Source: Methanospirillum hungatei (GTDB lineage: Archaea; Halobacteriota; Methanomicrobia; Methanomicrobiales; Methanospirillaceae). Taken from it: 64,000 bases of DNA. Each line of letters begins with the position of its first letter. Position 1 is the stretch's first letter. Below the pieces are notes generated by a model, which saw nothing but the letters and a program-made list of their open reading frames with translations, did not search any database and was not told the origin of the DNA. A program made the position numbers and the translations under genes. Shown piece by piece: positions 30,075 through 39,708 of this stretch. The stretch is from assembly GCF_019263745.1 (NCBI RefSeq), contig NZ_CP077107.1:1364001-1428000 (forward strand). Direction: 5' to 3'.

Positions 30075-31035
30075 AGAGTTCCGCTGCCCTGATGGTATAG
30101 GCAGTTGGGGGAACCGGGATCGTGACATTCAGGTCATCCGGTGACGTGACATCAGTTGCCGAAGCAATAAATCCATCATATTCTGAAGGCTTTATTCCTG
30201 CAATTATCATATCCTGACCGGTATATGATCTTGCAGTCAGATGATAATTCCCACTCCCCCGCTTTCCATAGATTTTTACATAGTAGAGTTTTTGCTCATC
30301 CGGTTGTGATAACCCAACATATGCATTACTTCCAAGGCCGATATCTGCTGCAACTGCAACACATGGTTTATACTTCGGATTACACCCCTCATACACATAT
30401 ACATCAAAGTCCGGACCACAGTTCTTGGTTACAAACAGATCAACATCTGCTTTGCTCTGCATCAATGGGGCATTATTGTCACATGGGCCGGATAGTATCC
30501 ACTCAACATATGAACGATTTCCCGAAAGACGGTATGCAAATGTTTTAGATTCGCCGGCATTTAAAAATCCATTCTGAACATTATCCCGATACACCGTTGC
30601 AGGAACACAGTCAGCCGGATTAAAACACGGCCCTCCATAACATGTCGTTGTAATTGGACATTCCTTATCAACCAGAAGTGAATATTCGGCAAATGCTCTC
30701 TGGTTCTCCACAACAATAAACCACTCACCTGACTCCAGGTGCATGGTCTGTGAACTGGATGGTTTGAGAGAACTGACATCCGCATATCTGGTTACATGAA
30801 TTGATGAAGGAACCCAGGTACTTGATGCCTTCTTTGCATACAGGGATAACTGACTATCAGGATCACCATTCAGCAGAATCGTTGCAGTACAGGGAACCTG
30901 CACAGTATACATCTTATTCTGCCCGGCATACAGGGCATTCGCAAAAGACTCTGTTGAGGCACCCATAACCAGGCAAGGCATAGAGATCAAGGCAAGTGCT
31001 AAAAGAATAATGAACCATTTTTTTTGATATTCCAT
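30073..31035 (-). CDS. Secreted cysteine-containing protein, paralog 3 (PPC-like domains)
   Basis: About 320 residues. I start at MEYQKKWFIILLALALIS (31035), a signal peptide ending near GAS. Two beta-rich repeats follow, resembling pre-peptidase C-terminal (PPC) domains: FANALYAGQNKMYTVQVP and FLNAGESKTFAYRLSG open each, and FDVYVYEGCNPKYKPC and YYVKIYGKRGSGNYHLTA close the second. Cysteines are frequent in the centre (ECPITTTCYGGPC). It is related to the two upstream genes but more diverged and lacks their Pro-rich linker. Function unknown; probably at the cell surface. Confidence 0.75.
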   Translation of the reverse strand: MEYQKKWFIILLALALISMPCLVMGASTESFANALYAGQNKMYTVQVPCTATILLNGDPDSQLSLYAKKASSTWVPSSIHVTRYADVSSLKPSSSQTMHLESGEWFIVVENQRAFAEYSLLVDKECPITTTCYGGPCFNPADCVPATVYRDNVQNGFLNAGESKTFAYRLSGNRSYVEWILSGPCDNNAPLMQSKADVDLFVTKNCGPDFDVYVYEGCNPKYKPCVAVAADIGLGSNAYVGLSQPDEQKLYYVKIYGKRGSGNYHLTARSYTGQDMIIAGIKPSEYDGFIASATDVTSPDDLNVTIPVPPTAYTIRAAEL

Positions 31036-31118
31036 ATCTGACCCATCCAGCTCTTCCTGTGTGATCTCGAGCATGATGGTAATGAATCTTACCAATTGTA
31101 AGCAGGGTAAAAAAGAGG

Positions 31119-32105
31119 TTATTGAGATGAAACTGAAACAAATTCAGCCGTTGGTGCTGCAATAGAGGAACTTACAGCCGTATCTGCTCCAGATCCTGAG
31201 CCTGCACTTGAATAGTCTACTGAAGCAGTAGAAGCATACACTGGTGCAGAGGCAACAATAATTGGCGTATCTCCATAGCACTTGTAACTGTTCATCCGCA
31301 GATTATACGTCCCGCTTCCACTGCGTGCATATACCATCACATAATAGGTAGAGCCACGCTGCGGATTGGAAATCGAAACATATGCATTCGGTCCATTCGC
31401 ATAGTAATTTGTATTGCAGTAAGAATACTGCGGGTTGCAATCTTTGAAGACATACAGATCAAAGTTTGGACTAAACCAACTGCCGCTGAATACCTGACTT
31501 CCCATCGAGGAGACAATGATTGGGGTATTTCCGCCTGAACCGGTCAATGTCCACTCAATCTGTGATCTTCCATCGGTTGGTATAAAGTATCCATAGACTG
31601 CTGCCTGGCCTGAGTATAGGAACCCTGATCTATCTACTGTCTTATACGGACTACATGGACCTGGTGTCGGAGGCAGAGGTGTTGGAACCGGTCCAGGTGG
31701 GAAGCAATTGCTATCTGCAGTCACATATGCCATTCCACTTCCTGATCGAGCATACACTACAACACACCAAAGACCCTGATCAAGATACAGAGTAGCACTT
31801 CCACCATTTCCACTTGAGTACGCGTACTTGTCATAATGACTCATAATATAGTCATTCGACGGACAGGTCCCAGGTGAACCATAATTTTTCATTGCATAGA
31901 GATCAAAAGCTGCTCCATAGGGTGACTGGACGGTTATCTGTGTTCCACAATATCCATACACCCCGATTTCATGCATTGCTGCAGAACCCTGCCACAGACG
32001 GTATGACTTGGGAAAGTCTGCCGTGTATCCACTAGCCGATGAGATTACCAGTACACAGGTAATGAGTAGTAAAAGGGTTATTCCACGAATCCACATTTTT
32101 CGCAT
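31119..32105 (-). CDS. Secreted cysteine-containing protein, paralog 2 (PPC-like domains)
   Basis: A 328-residue exported protein with signal peptide (residues about 1-26), first PPC-like domain (LWQGSAAMHEIGVYGYCG ... WCVVVYARSGSG), Pro-rich linker (PGPVPTPLPPTPGP) and a second domain (GFLYSGQAAVYGYFIPTDGRSQIEW ... YYVMVYARSGSGTYNLRMNSYKC). It has eight cysteines at positions matching paralog 1. The Ser/Thr-rich C-terminus has no visible anchor. Its second domain is nearly identical in places to paralog 1, pointing to recent duplication. Confidence 0.78.
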   Translation of the reverse strand: MRKMWIRGITLLLLITCVLVISSASGYTADFPKSYRLWQGSAAMHEIGVYGYCGTQITVQSPYGAAFDLYAMKNYGSPGTCPSNDYIMSHYDKYAYSSGNGGSATLYLDQGLWCVVVYARSGSGMAYVTADSNCFPPGPVPTPLPPTPGPCSPYKTVDRSGFLYSGQAAVYGYFIPTDGRSQIEWTLTGSGGNTPIIVSSMGSQVFSGSWFSPNFDLYVFKDCNPQYSYCNTNYYANGPNAYVSISNPQRGSTYYVMVYARSGSGTYNLRMNSYKCYGDTPIIVASAPVYASTASVDYSSAGSGSGADTAVSSSIAAPTAEFVSVSSQ

Positions 32106-32205
32106 ATGTATACACTCCCCAAGGCCGATGCCTTGTTCTGTTTGATACTATCTACGAGATATGATTAAAGCTTTTCAGGCCGTCGTTCCGAATTTTTTCC
32201 GGAAC

Positions 32206-32213
32206 AAAAAAAA
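32206..32213 (-). terminator. T8 terminator flanked by TTCCGGAA repeats
   Basis: On the minus strand, after paralog 1, TTCCGGAA occurs on both sides of a T8 run, forming a hairpin-able inverted repeat with oligo-T, a good candidate for termination of paralog 1. Confidence 0.45.
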
Positions 32214-32240
32214 GGTTTTCCGGAAATTAATACATCCCAA

Positions 32241-33197
32241 TCATTCTGCAATGACAATTTCTGCAGTTGGGGCTGATACTTCTGAACCTGATCCGGTATC
32301 ATCAGATGCAGTTGATACTGATTCCATTCCGGTGGAGGCCACGATGATTGGAGTGCTGCCACTACACTTGTAGCTGTTCATCTTCAGGTTGTAGGTACCA
32401 CTGCCGCTGCGGGCATAGACCATCACATAGTAGGTTGAACCACTGGATGGTGGAGCTACTGAAACATAGGCGTTCGGGCCATAGGAGTAGTACCGGGTGT
32501 TGCAGTATGAGTTCCGTGGATTGCAGTCTTTAAAGACATACAGGTCAAAGGTGCTGCTTCCATAAGAACTACTTTCAACAGACTGACCAGCAGAAGCGAC
32601 GATGATTGGTGTGCTTCCACCAGAACTGGTTGAACTCATTGACCACTCAATTTTCGATCTTCCATCAGTCGGGATGTAATATCCATACACTGCTGCCTGG
32701 CCCTGGTTTAAGAATCCCTGACGGGTATCAGATTTATAGACGCCACAGGGAGTCGGGTAGGGTGTGGGGTAGGGAGTTGGATATGGAGTCGGATATGGAC
32801 AGTTAGAGGTCACCCGGAGCGAATATGAACCGCTTCCTGAGTATCCGTATACGACCAGACACCAGGTTCCTGCTTCAAGAGTCATTGATGCAGTTCCGCT
32901 ATATCCGTACGCAACCTTGTCATAGTTGTACAGGATTGAGTTTGGTGACGGACAGGAGGCTGACCCCCATTTCTTCTTTGCATACAGATCAAACCGTGCT
33001 CCATAACTCGAGGTGACTGTTGCTGTTCCCGGACAGTTCAAAGTAACCTCATACACCTGGGAGGTCTGTCCCTGCCAGAGTGATGCCTGTTGTTCACTGA
33101 GTACACTAACTTCTTCAGCTGAGGCCGGTAATGCCACCAGAGCACATACGATGAGCATCAGACATGTGATGCTAATTTTCCAGAAGGTTCTCATCAT
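32241..33197 (-). CDS. Secreted cysteine-containing protein, paralog 1 (PPC-like domains)
   Basis: About 318 residues from MMRTFWKISITC, with a signal peptide ending near ASA. Layout is as in paralog 2: domain one (LWQGQTSQVYEVTLNCPG ... WCLVVYGYSGSG), a PYPT-repeat linker, and domain two (GFLNQGQAAVYGYYIPTDGRSKIEW ... FDLYVFKDCNPRNSYCNTRYY ... YYVMVYARSGSG). Eight cysteines align with paralog 2, suggesting conserved disulfides. No anchor is visible. Role unknown; a cell-envelope or sheath role is possible but unproven. Confidence 0.78.
   Translation of the reverse strand: MMRTFWKISITCLMLIVCALVALPASAEEVSVLSEQQASLWQGQTSQVYEVTLNCPGTATVTSSYGARFDLYAKKKWGSASCPSPNSILYNYDKVAYGYSGTASMTLEAGTWCLVVYGYSGSGSYSLRVTSNCPYPTPYPTPYPTPYPTPCGVYKSDTRQGFLNQGQAAVYGYYIPTDGRSKIEWSMSSTSSGGSTPIIVASAGQSVESSSYGSSTFDLYVFKDCNPRNSYCNTRYYSYGPNAYVSVAPPSSGSTYYVMVYARSGSGTYNLKMNSYKCSGSTPIIVASTGMESVSTASDDTGSGSEVSAPTAEIVIAE
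32754..32805. repeat. 12-bp tandem repeat encoding a PYPT linker
   Basis: Four imperfect copies of a 12-bp unit encode the Pro-Tyr-Pro-Thr repeat between the two domains of paralog 1. The unit count may vary between strains. Confidence 0.8.
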
Positions 33198-33372
33198 TCC
33201 ACTCCTCAAGGCGTATTGCCTTGTGATGAAACATACTCTCATATGTGACCTTATAAGGCTTGTTGTCAGGAAATATCCAGAGTACAGTGTTTTTTACAAA
33301 AAGGAAAATGCCCTATGAATGCCTCTGTTACCGGCGCCGGGGACATCAATTCTGATAATCGGAAAAATGAGG

Positions 33373-34125
33373 TTACCGGGGGATGACATGCTCACCGGTG
33401 TATAGTGAGACCACGCCACCGATTACTATCACTGCGGGGGGCCTGACCTTTCGTTCCTGCGCACGTTCTGCTATTGTTTCAAGGGTTCCAATCGTTTCAC
33501 GCTGATCAGGCCGAAGCCCGCGCTCAATCACGGCAACCGGTGTTGCAGCGTCCATCCCGTGATCCACGAGAAATTTCGCTATCTTCCCGAGGTTTTTGAC
33601 ACCCATCAGGATGACGATGGTGCCTCGTGACTTTGCAAGCCAGTCCCAGTCAATAGCTGATTCTTTCTTTGTGGGATCCTCATTACCGGTCAGGATGGTT
33701 ACCTGTGATGCAAATTTCCGGTGAGTTACCGGTATTCCAACCGATGCAGGAACAGCGATGGCACTGGTCACACCAGGGACAACCTCCACTGATATATTAT
33801 GCGCCCTTAATGTCTCCAGTTCCTCACCCCCCCGTCCGAACAGGAACGGATCTCCTCCTTTTAATCTGACAACACTCCGGCCCTGCTCTGCATAGGAGAC
33901 CATAAGCTGTTCTATCTCATCCTGCTCGCGGGTGTGATGATCCCCGTACTTTCCGACATCTACTTTCTCAGCATGGGCCGGAAGGCTAGCCAGAATCTCA
34001 TCACCAGGGAGCTGGTCATAGAGGATGACCTCAGCCAGATCCAGAACTTCCCGTGCCCGTTTTGTCATGAGGCTCAGTCCACCCGGACCTGATCCTACCA
34101 GATATACCGTACCTTTCTTATCCAT
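33373..34125 (-). CDS. cobA: Uroporphyrinogen-III C-methyltransferase
   Basis: A 250-residue SUMT that methylates uroporphyrinogen III twice with SAM to give precorrin-2, the branch point to sirohydrochlorin, corrinoids and F430. Family blocks are VYLVGSGPGGLSLMT, VVRLKGGDPFLFGRGGEE, VVPGVTSAIAVPASVGIPVTHR and the C-terminal PPAVIVIGGVV. It is the last gene of the operon and its start overlaps the hemC end by 8 nt. No hemD follows. Confidence 0.95.
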   Translation of the reverse strand: MDKKGTVYLVGSGPGGLSLMTKRAREVLDLAEVILYDQLPGDEILASLPAHAEKVDVGKYGDHHTREQDEIEQLMVSYAEQGRSVVRLKGGDPFLFGRGGEELETLRAHNISVEVVPGVTSAIAVPASVGIPVTHRKFASQVTILTGNEDPTKKESAIDWDWLAKSRGTIVILMGVKNLGKIAKFLVDHGMDAATPVAVIERGLRPDQRETIGTLETIAERAQERKVRPPAVIVIGGVVSLYTGEHVIPR

Positions 34126-35005
34126 GTGTAATTCCCAGCCGCTCGTATGCTTCGCTTATCAGATCTCCTGCCTTCTCCCTGACTTCCATACCGAACCGGC
34201 CTGCATCGTCAATATCTGATACCATTCGTTCAAGCCTGAAGTGGCGGTCACCTTCAAGAGAGAGAACTTCTGCAATCATCATCCGGTCCTTGCAATAGAT
34301 CCCAAGCGGGGTGAAGCATCCGCCCCCAATCATCTCCATAACCCGCCGTTCAAGCATGGTATCCATCCTGGTCCCATAGTCATCGATTTGGGATACTATA
34401 CCAGTAATATCCGGGTCTGTCCGTGATACCACCGCAATGGTCCCCTGGTTTGGGGAGGGAACGTGCACATGAGGATCCAATTGAAACCCGTCCAGCGTCA
34501 TGGACAGTCGTTCAAGACCAGCCTTTGCAAGCATGATGGCATCATACTCACCTATCTGCAGTTTGGAGAGCCGTGTGTTCACATTCCCCCGGAGTGGTCT
34601 GATATCAGCCCAGGGCAGATTGCGACGACACTGGGCGGTCCGCCGGGTGCTGGATGTGCCAAGTGTTGTGATTTCATCCAGCTTCAGGTCAGTGACGATA
34701 TAGTCACACGGCGAATCACGGGCAAGAATGGCAGACGTAACCAGACCTGATGGCCGCTCTGCAGGGATGTCCTTCATCGAGTGAACGGCAAGATCAATCT
34801 TATTCTGCTCCAGTGCATCGTCAAGTGCCCGGACAAATACTCCCTGCCCGCCGATCTCATGAAGGGGGACTCCTGTCTGTTCATCCCCTGCAGTGGAGAT
34901 GAATACCATCTCCGTCTCAACCCCGAGTTCCTCAAGCAGGGTGCAGACCTTTACTGCCTGGGCTTTGGCAAGTTGTGATGCCCTGGTTCCTACGCGGAGA
35001 GGCAT
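34118..35005 (-). CDS. hemC: Hydroxymethylbilane synthase (porphobilinogen deaminase)
   Basis: A 295-residue HemC, joining four porphobilinogens into hydroxymethylbilane. The cofactor-binding cysteine lies in GGGCFTPLG; the substrate-contact stretch includes [14 protein letters not shown] and [15 protein letters not shown]. It overlaps hemL upstream by 16 nt and cobA downstream, so the genes are probably co-translated. Confidence 0.95.
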   Translation of the reverse strand: MPLRVGTRASQLAKAQAVKVCTLLEELGVETEMVFISTAGDEQTGVPLHEIGGQGVFVRALDDALEQNKIDLAVHSMKDIPAERPSGLVTSAILARDSPCDYIVTDLKLDEITTLGTSSTRRTAQCRRNLPWADIRPLRGNVNTRLSKLQIGEYDAIMLAKAGLERLSMTLDGFQLDPHVHVPSPNQGTIAVVSRTDPDITGIVSQIDDYGTRMDTMLERRVMEMIGGGCFTPLGIYCKDRMMIAEVLSLEGDRHFRLERMVSDIDDAGRFGMEVREKAGDLISEAYERLGITHG

Positions 35006-36249
35006 GATGCATACGCTGAAGAGAGGTATTCAACATCCGAATCAGAATGAGCAGCCGACAAAAAGTTCGTCTCAAACTGTGACGGGGGTAAAAAGATCCC
35101 CTTTTCCAGCATCTTCTCCCAGAATGCCCGGAATTTTATCGTGTCTGATTCTTTTGCCTGGGCATAATTTTCAGGAGGCGATGAGCGGAAGAAGAACTTG
35201 AACATGGATCCGAGTTTCACAAATGAGCCCGCTTTCCCCTGGCATGACTCCCCGATCACGGTAGTCGCCTTATCAAGATGGGTATACATCTCCTTTCGTG
35301 CATGAATCTCCCGGAGTGCTGCAACACCCGCTGCAAGACTGAGCGGGTTTCCGGAGAAAGTTCCAGCTTGATACACCGGTCCGGCAGGTGCGATACGTTC
35401 CATGATCTTTCTCTTCCCGCCAAATGCTGATAGGGGGAGTCCTCCGCCTATTATCTTACCCAGAGTAGTGATGTCCGGCGTTACCCCGAAGAGTTTCTGT
35501 GCTCCACCAATACCCACCCGGTATCCGGTAATGACCTCGTCAAAGATGAGCAGGATATCATGTTCAGCAGTTATCTTCCGAACCTCCTGCAGGTATCCGG
35601 GCTTTGGAAGGACCGGGCCGATGTTTCCCATCACCGGTTCCAGGATCATCGCAGCGATTTCATCACCGCATTTTTCCACCAGAGAGACGAGTGACTCGGT
35701 GTCATTGTATGGAACCTGCCTCGTGTGCCGCACGATATCTGACAAAACTCCTGCAGAATCAGGCTGACCAAGGGTTGTACATCCTGACCCTGCCTGGACA
35801 AGGACTCCGTCATGAGCTCCGTGAAATCCGCCTTCTGTCTTGATGATTTCACTCTTTCCGGTATATCCCCGTGCAAGCCGGATTGCTGCCATGGTCGCTT
35901 CAGAACCGGTGGTGACAAACCTGACCATCTCAATGGACGGATGGTCAGCAATAAGGATCTGCGCCAGATCTATCTCTGCCGGAGTCGGGGTGCCATACAG
36001 CCAGCCGTCACTCAGGGCAGAAGAGATTGCAACTCCAACCGGTTTACAGGCATGACCCAGAATCAGAGGTCCGTATGCCCCACAGCAATCGATCAGTTCA
36101 ATCCCGTCTGCAGTATATATCCGGGAGCCAACTCCCCGTACTGTGTAAAAGGGGTGTGGCTGTATTGCCCGGACCGGACTTGAAACACCACCAGGCATCA
36201 GCTCCCTGGCAGTGGTATAATATTCCCTGCTCTTTTCACAATTATTCAT
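34990..36249 (-). CDS. hemL: Glutamate-1-semialdehyde 2,1-aminomutase
   Basis: About 419 residues of the PLP class III aminotransferase family, converting glutamate semialdehyde to 5-aminolevulinate. The PLP lysine is in [11 protein letters not shown], with [11 protein letters not shown] and [18 protein letters not shown] upstream. I start at ATG 36249 ([11 protein letters not shown]): GGTGG lies about 6 nt upstream; the frame opens nine codons earlier. The start overlaps the hemB stop by 8 nt. Confidence 0.95.
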   Translation of the reverse strand: MNNCEKSREYYTTARELMPGGVSSPVRAIQPHPFYTVRGVGSRIYTADGIELIDCCGAYGPLILGHACKPVGVAISSALSDGWLYGTPTPAEIDLAQILIADHPSIEMVRFVTTGSEATMAAIRLARGYTGKSEIIKTEGGFHGAHDGVLVQAGSGCTTLGQPDSAGVLSDIVRHTRQVPYNDTESLVSLVEKCGDEIAAMILEPVMGNIGPVLPKPGYLQEVRKITAEHDILLIFDEVITGYRVGIGGAQKLFGVTPDITTLGKIIGGGLPLSAFGGKRKIMERIAPAGPVYQAGTFSGNPLSLAAGVAALREIHARKEMYTHLDKATTVIGESCQGKAGSFVKLGSMFKFFFRSSPPENYAQAKESDTIKFRAFWEKMLEKGIFLPPSQFETNFLSAAHSDSDVEYLSSAYASCLSA

Positions 36250-37219
36250 CAAGCCACCTGCATATATCTTCAGCAAAATAGGTTATGATAAGGTCTGCAC
36301 CCGCCCGTTTAAGCGAGACCAGACTTTCCATAACGACCCGCCGTTCATCAAGCCAGCCCTTCTCTGCTGCAGCCCGGATCATGGAATACTCTCCTGATAC
36401 CTGATATGCTGCAACCGGAAGGCCGAGTTGTTTAATGTCAGTAATAATATCCCCAAACCACCCTGCCGGTTTGACCATCAAAATGTCTGCACCTTCTGCT
36501 GCATCCTGTTCAGATTCCCGATATGCTTCCCGGCGGTTTGAGACCGGAGCCTGGTACCCGGTCCGATCCCCGAATGAAAACCCAGAACCCGCCGCTTCAC
36601 GGAACGGACCATAGAGGGCGGAGGCAAATTTCGAGGAGTATGACATGATGAGGACTTCCTGATGCCCATAATCATCAAGGGCTTCCCGGATGGCAGCAAC
36701 CATGCCGTCCAGCATACAGGAGGGAGCGACAATATCTGCACCTGCTTCTGCCTGCGAGACAGCAATCCGCTGCATCATCTCAAGCGATGCATCATTCAGA
36801 AGGTTTGGCCCGTCACAACACTCGCCCACATATCCACAGTGCCCGTGATCGGTATATTCACAGGCACACAGGTCAGTGATAATGACCATATCAGGACATG
36901 CCTGTTTCATTGCCCGGGTCACCTGCTGGATAACCCCATCCGGTGCATATGCTCCTGAGGCTTCTGCATCCTTGACGGACGGGATACCAAACAGGAGAAC
37001 GGCACGGATACCGGCTCTCTTCAGCCGTATTACAACATCCCCGGCCATAGAGACCGGCCAGCGGTTTTGTCCGGGCATTGCCTGAATCGGAACCGGCCCT
37101 GCTATGTTCTCATCAAAAAAGAGCGGTGCAATCAGGTCATCTTTCCCAATATGGGTCTCTGCAAGCAGCGGGATAATCTTCCGTCTGCGAAGTCTTCTCA
37201 ATCGTACGTGCGGGAACAT
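36242..37219 (-). CDS. hemB: 5-Aminolevulinate dehydratase (porphobilinogen synthase)
   Basis: A 325-residue HemB condensing two aminolevulinates into porphobilinogen. The metal-binding cysteine cluster [14 protein letters not shown] marks the zinc-type enzyme; the Schiff-base lysines lie in [16 protein letters not shown] and [16 protein letters not shown] just upstream is a good ribosome site. Its start overlaps hemA by 22 nt. Confidence 0.95.
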   Translation of the reverse strand: MFPHVRLRRLRRRKIIPLLAETHIGKDDLIAPLFFDENIAGPVPIQAMPGQNRWPVSMAGDVVIRLKRAGIRAVLLFGIPSVKDAEASGAYAPDGVIQQVTRAMKQACPDMVIITDLCACEYTDHGHCGYVGECCDGPNLLNDASLEMMQRIAVSQAEAGADIVAPSCMLDGMVAAIREALDDYGHQEVLIMSYSSKFASALYGPFREAAGSGFSFGDRTGYQAPVSNRREAYRESEQDAAEGADILMVKPAGWFGDIITDIKQLGLPVAAYQVSGEYSMIRAAAEKGWLDERRVVMESLVSLKRAGADLIITYFAEDICRWLDE

Positions 37220-38472
37220 AACATCTCTCCTCTGGTAATAGCACCAACCAGGTCCTCTGCAATCTTCATCTCTCCCCGTTCAGCACAGGTCCGGATAGTG
37301 AGGGTGACATCGGTGAGCAGTTTCCTGGTCAGCACCCGTGTCAGATCATCGGTCACATCACGAAGCCGGTCATCACACCCTGACAACCTGCTGAGAGCTC
37401 TATCCCGCTCCCTGATGCGAATCTGCTCAGCCCAGCTGTGCAATGTTGCCAGGAGCTCATCTGCTGCCTTCCGGTTAAAGAGCCGGGTAAACTGAACCAG
37501 CTCCTGGTCAAGAAACTCCCGGACCTTCTCAGCCGCTTCTTTTCTGAACTGTGCGGTATCGTCATTGACTTTCCGGAGATCATCTATCGTGTACAGACAG
37601 ACTCCAGGGATTTTCCCGACATCCTCCTCAACATCCCGTGGCTGGGCAATGTCTACAATCAGGAGCGGACGGCGGGAATTATCAAGCGGCCATGACCGTC
37701 CCTTCAGTGCTTCCATCACCTCATCAACTTTGATAACCGGATGAGGAGCAGCGGTGCAACAGATGATGACATCAGACATCGTCAGATACCGGTAGAGATC
37801 TCCCATCAGAACTGCCGTCCCGTGAACCTTCTCAGCAAGTCGCTGGGCCCGGTCAAATGTCCGGTTCGCAACATAAATTGCAGATAACTGTTTCGCAGCA
37901 AGTGCCTGGGTGACGAGAACCCCCATCTCTCCGGTCCCCAGGACAAGGATGTGCCGGCCTGCAAGCGAACCCAGGAGTTCATCAGCCAACAGAACCGCTG
38001 CAGACCCGATCGATACTGCACCCCGGTTAATCCCACTCATTCTCCGGGCCTCGGACCCGGCATGGATTGCCTTGTTAATACAGAGGGTGATCAGAGGGTC
38101 AGCAACCGACATCGATTCAGACTGGCTCAGGGATTTTCTGAGCTGTCCCAGGATCTGGTCCTCACCGATGACCATCGAGTCAAGACCGGCTGCGAGATCG
38201 AGAAGATGGGATAAGGCATCTCCATCCTCCCACATTTGCCACCCGGCCCTTCCTTCACTCTCGAGAAATGTGCCAAGGAGATCTGCACTCCCGTGCACCA
38301 TGATCTCTATCCGGTTACAGGTCTGCAGCAGGATGACTCCTTTAAACCACTCCCCTGCACGAATTAGGAATGCCTCTTCATCAGGAAACCGGACCGATTC
38401 CATGTCTGCAACCGATGCAGAATGATGAGATATTCCTGCTATGGTGAACGGAGAAAAGAGCGCATGAGTCAT
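37198..38472 (-). CDS. hemA: Glutamyl-tRNA reductase
   Basis: A 424-residue C5-pathway enzyme reducing glutamyl-tRNA to glutamate semialdehyde. The catalytic cysteine is in VILLQTCNRIEIM, with GLDSMVIGEDQILGQ and the NADP domain GRHILVLGTGEMGVLV; a C-terminal helical dimerisation domain follows. Its ATG overlaps the stop of the preceding gene (ATGA). First committed step of tetrapyrrole synthesis, so a likely control point. Confidence 0.95.
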   Translation of the reverse strand: MTHALFSPFTIAGISHHSASVADMESVRFPDEEAFLIRAGEWFKGVILLQTCNRIEIMVHGSADLLGTFLESEGRAGWQMWEDGDALSHLLDLAAGLDSMVIGEDQILGQLRKSLSQSESMSVADPLITLCINKAIHAGSEARRMSGINRGAVSIGSAAVLLADELLGSLAGRHILVLGTGEMGVLVTQALAAKQLSAIYVANRTFDRAQRLAEKVHGTAVLMGDLYRYLTMSDVIICCTAAPHPVIKVDEVMEALKGRSWPLDNSRRPLLIVDIAQPRDVEEDVGKIPGVCLYTIDDLRKVNDDTAQFRKEAAEKVREFLDQELVQFTRLFNRKAADELLATLHSWAEQIRIRERDRALSRLSGCDDRLRDVTDDLTRVLTRKLLTDVTLTIRTCAERGEMKIAEDLVGAITRGEMLCSRTYD

Positions 38473-39089
38473 ATAGCAAATCTCCTCTGTACATATTCCT
38501 GGGCTGCATTCATTCCATTTGTAAGGGATTTTCTTGTTTCAGGGTCACGGAGAGCAGCATACAGGACAGTATCATATGAATCGGTACCGGTCCGATCCCC
38601 CCGGTACGTGTCCCGGATCCATTCGCCCAGGAGAATGAGATCATCAAGATCAGGAAACGTATTCTCGATCTCTTCACGGATCAGCCGGGATACTGCCGGG
38701 ACCGAACCAGAGGTGCTGACCGCGATGACATACCGGTTCCCAGATATCTTTGCCGGAAGGACGACATCACTTTGTTTCCCCGCCGCTACATTGCACCAGA
38801 TATGTTCACGGGTGCAGGCGCTTTCAATCAGTTCGTTTAATTCAGGATCTGATGTGGCAGCGATGACCAGTGATACATTGTGAATCATATTTCGCAGGGT
38901 TTCAAGGTCTCTGGTCAGATTGCAGACCTCCGTTCTGACCGGGATTTCCTGAAACTCCGGGTGAAAAGAACGACTGTATACGACGACGTCTGCTTCATGT
39001 GCGAAGTATCGTGCCTTTCTGGCTCCGACTACCCCTCCCCCGAAAATGATTACTTTCTTTCCGGTAAAGTCAATCATCAGGGGAATCAT
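38469..39089 (-). CDS. Precorrin-2 dehydrogenase (siroheme synthase N-terminal type)
   Basis: A 206-residue NAD-binding protein like the N-terminal part of CysG/Met8 (MIDFTGKKVIIFGGGVVGARKARYF, VNVAAGKQSDVVLPA-type NVAAGKQSD, VSTSGSVPAVSRLIREEIE). It oxidises precorrin-2 to sirohydrochlorin, directly after the cobA step, and may also chelate metal. It is the first gene of the operon. A TATA-like GATATTTTC lies about 35 nt before the start. Confidence 0.88.
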   Translation of the reverse strand: MIPLMIDFTGKKVIIFGGGVVGARKARYFAHEADVVVYSRSFHPEFQEIPVRTEVCNLTRDLETLRNMIHNVSLVIAATSDPELNELIESACTREHIWCNVAAGKQSDVVLPAKISGNRYVIAVSTSGSVPAVSRLIREEIENTFPDLDDLILLGEWIRDTYRGDRTGTDSYDTVLYAALRDPETRKSLTNGMNAAQEYVQRRFAI

Positions 39090-39215
39090 TCGTATGAGTT
39101 TTGTAGGTAGAAAATATCAATCTGTCCAATTATTCCTGACATTGTTCATACGAACCGGAGCCAGAGCGATTTCGGCAGATTTATTTACTCACAGAGCTGA
39201 CGATGTAGAGCAACT

Positions 39216-39287
39216 GCGTTGATAGTGTAGTGGTTATCACTAGGCGTTGCCAACGCCTAAACCCGGGTTCGAGTCCCGGTCAGCGCA
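39216..39287 (+). tRNA. tRNA-Gly(GCC)
   Basis: A 72-nt cloverleaf: acceptor GCGTTGA/TCAGCGC (one G-T pair), anticodon stem AGGCG/CGCCT around TTGCCAA (anticodon GCC), T arm with CCGGG-TTCGAGT-CCCGG, discriminator A. CCA is not encoded. It marks the left edge of the accessory region. Its 3' end was not found repeated elsewhere in the window. Confidence 0.97.
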
Positions 39288-39438
39288 CTCATTTCGTATA
39301 CTGTCCCCTTTTTTGCACGTTTGTTTCGGTGTTGTTTTTTTATAGAAGGCGTTTTTTCGTAATTAAGGCTTGTTTTCAGGATATTTTTTTATTGATACGA
39401 GTTTTGGGTATTTGAGAAAGGTATACTATAGACTCTCT

Positions 39439-39528
39439 TTAGGCTTGTACCTGGGTGCCCCTAGCCTCGGGTTTATAAATGATAACGATTTTTTTTGTCT
39501 TTGGGTCGTCGAATTTCCGGAGCTGCAT
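39439..39528 (-). CDS. Possible 29-residue peptide or gene remnant
   Basis: From ATG 39528 a 29-residue basic peptide (MQLRKFDDPKTKKIVIIY...) follows a strong ribosome-site-like GGGAGGGG 6 nt upstream. The same frame stays open for about 45 codons further upstream, so it could be the 3' end of a decayed gene. No family recognised. Confidence 0.25.
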   Translation of the reverse strand: MQLRKFDDPKTKKIVIIYKPEARGTQVQA

Positions 39529-39695
39529 AGAAACCCCTCCCTTCACGAGGTGGGCGGAAGTGATTCCGGACAGGGGGTTTATAGGGGAGAAGGTAGGGTT
39601 TAGATAGCGAGGGAGTATGAGGGAGCAAGATTTCTGAGTTTTCGGAGGGATTTAAGAGGTTTTGATGTCGGGGTTGCTAGGGGGGGTGTGAGGGA

Positions 39696-39708
39696 GCCGC
39701 GAAGCGGC
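39696..39708. repeat. GC hairpin in the gene-poor stretch
   Basis: GCCGC-GAA-GCGGC, a perfect 5-bp stem with a three-base loop in G-rich surroundings. It might be a dispersed repeat element; other copies cannot be judged here. Confidence 0.4.

Noticed and set aside
32754-32805. Short tandem repeats as a CRISPR array
   Set aside because: Units of 12 bp without spacers, in frame with a protein linker; no CRISPR array was seen anywhere in the window.
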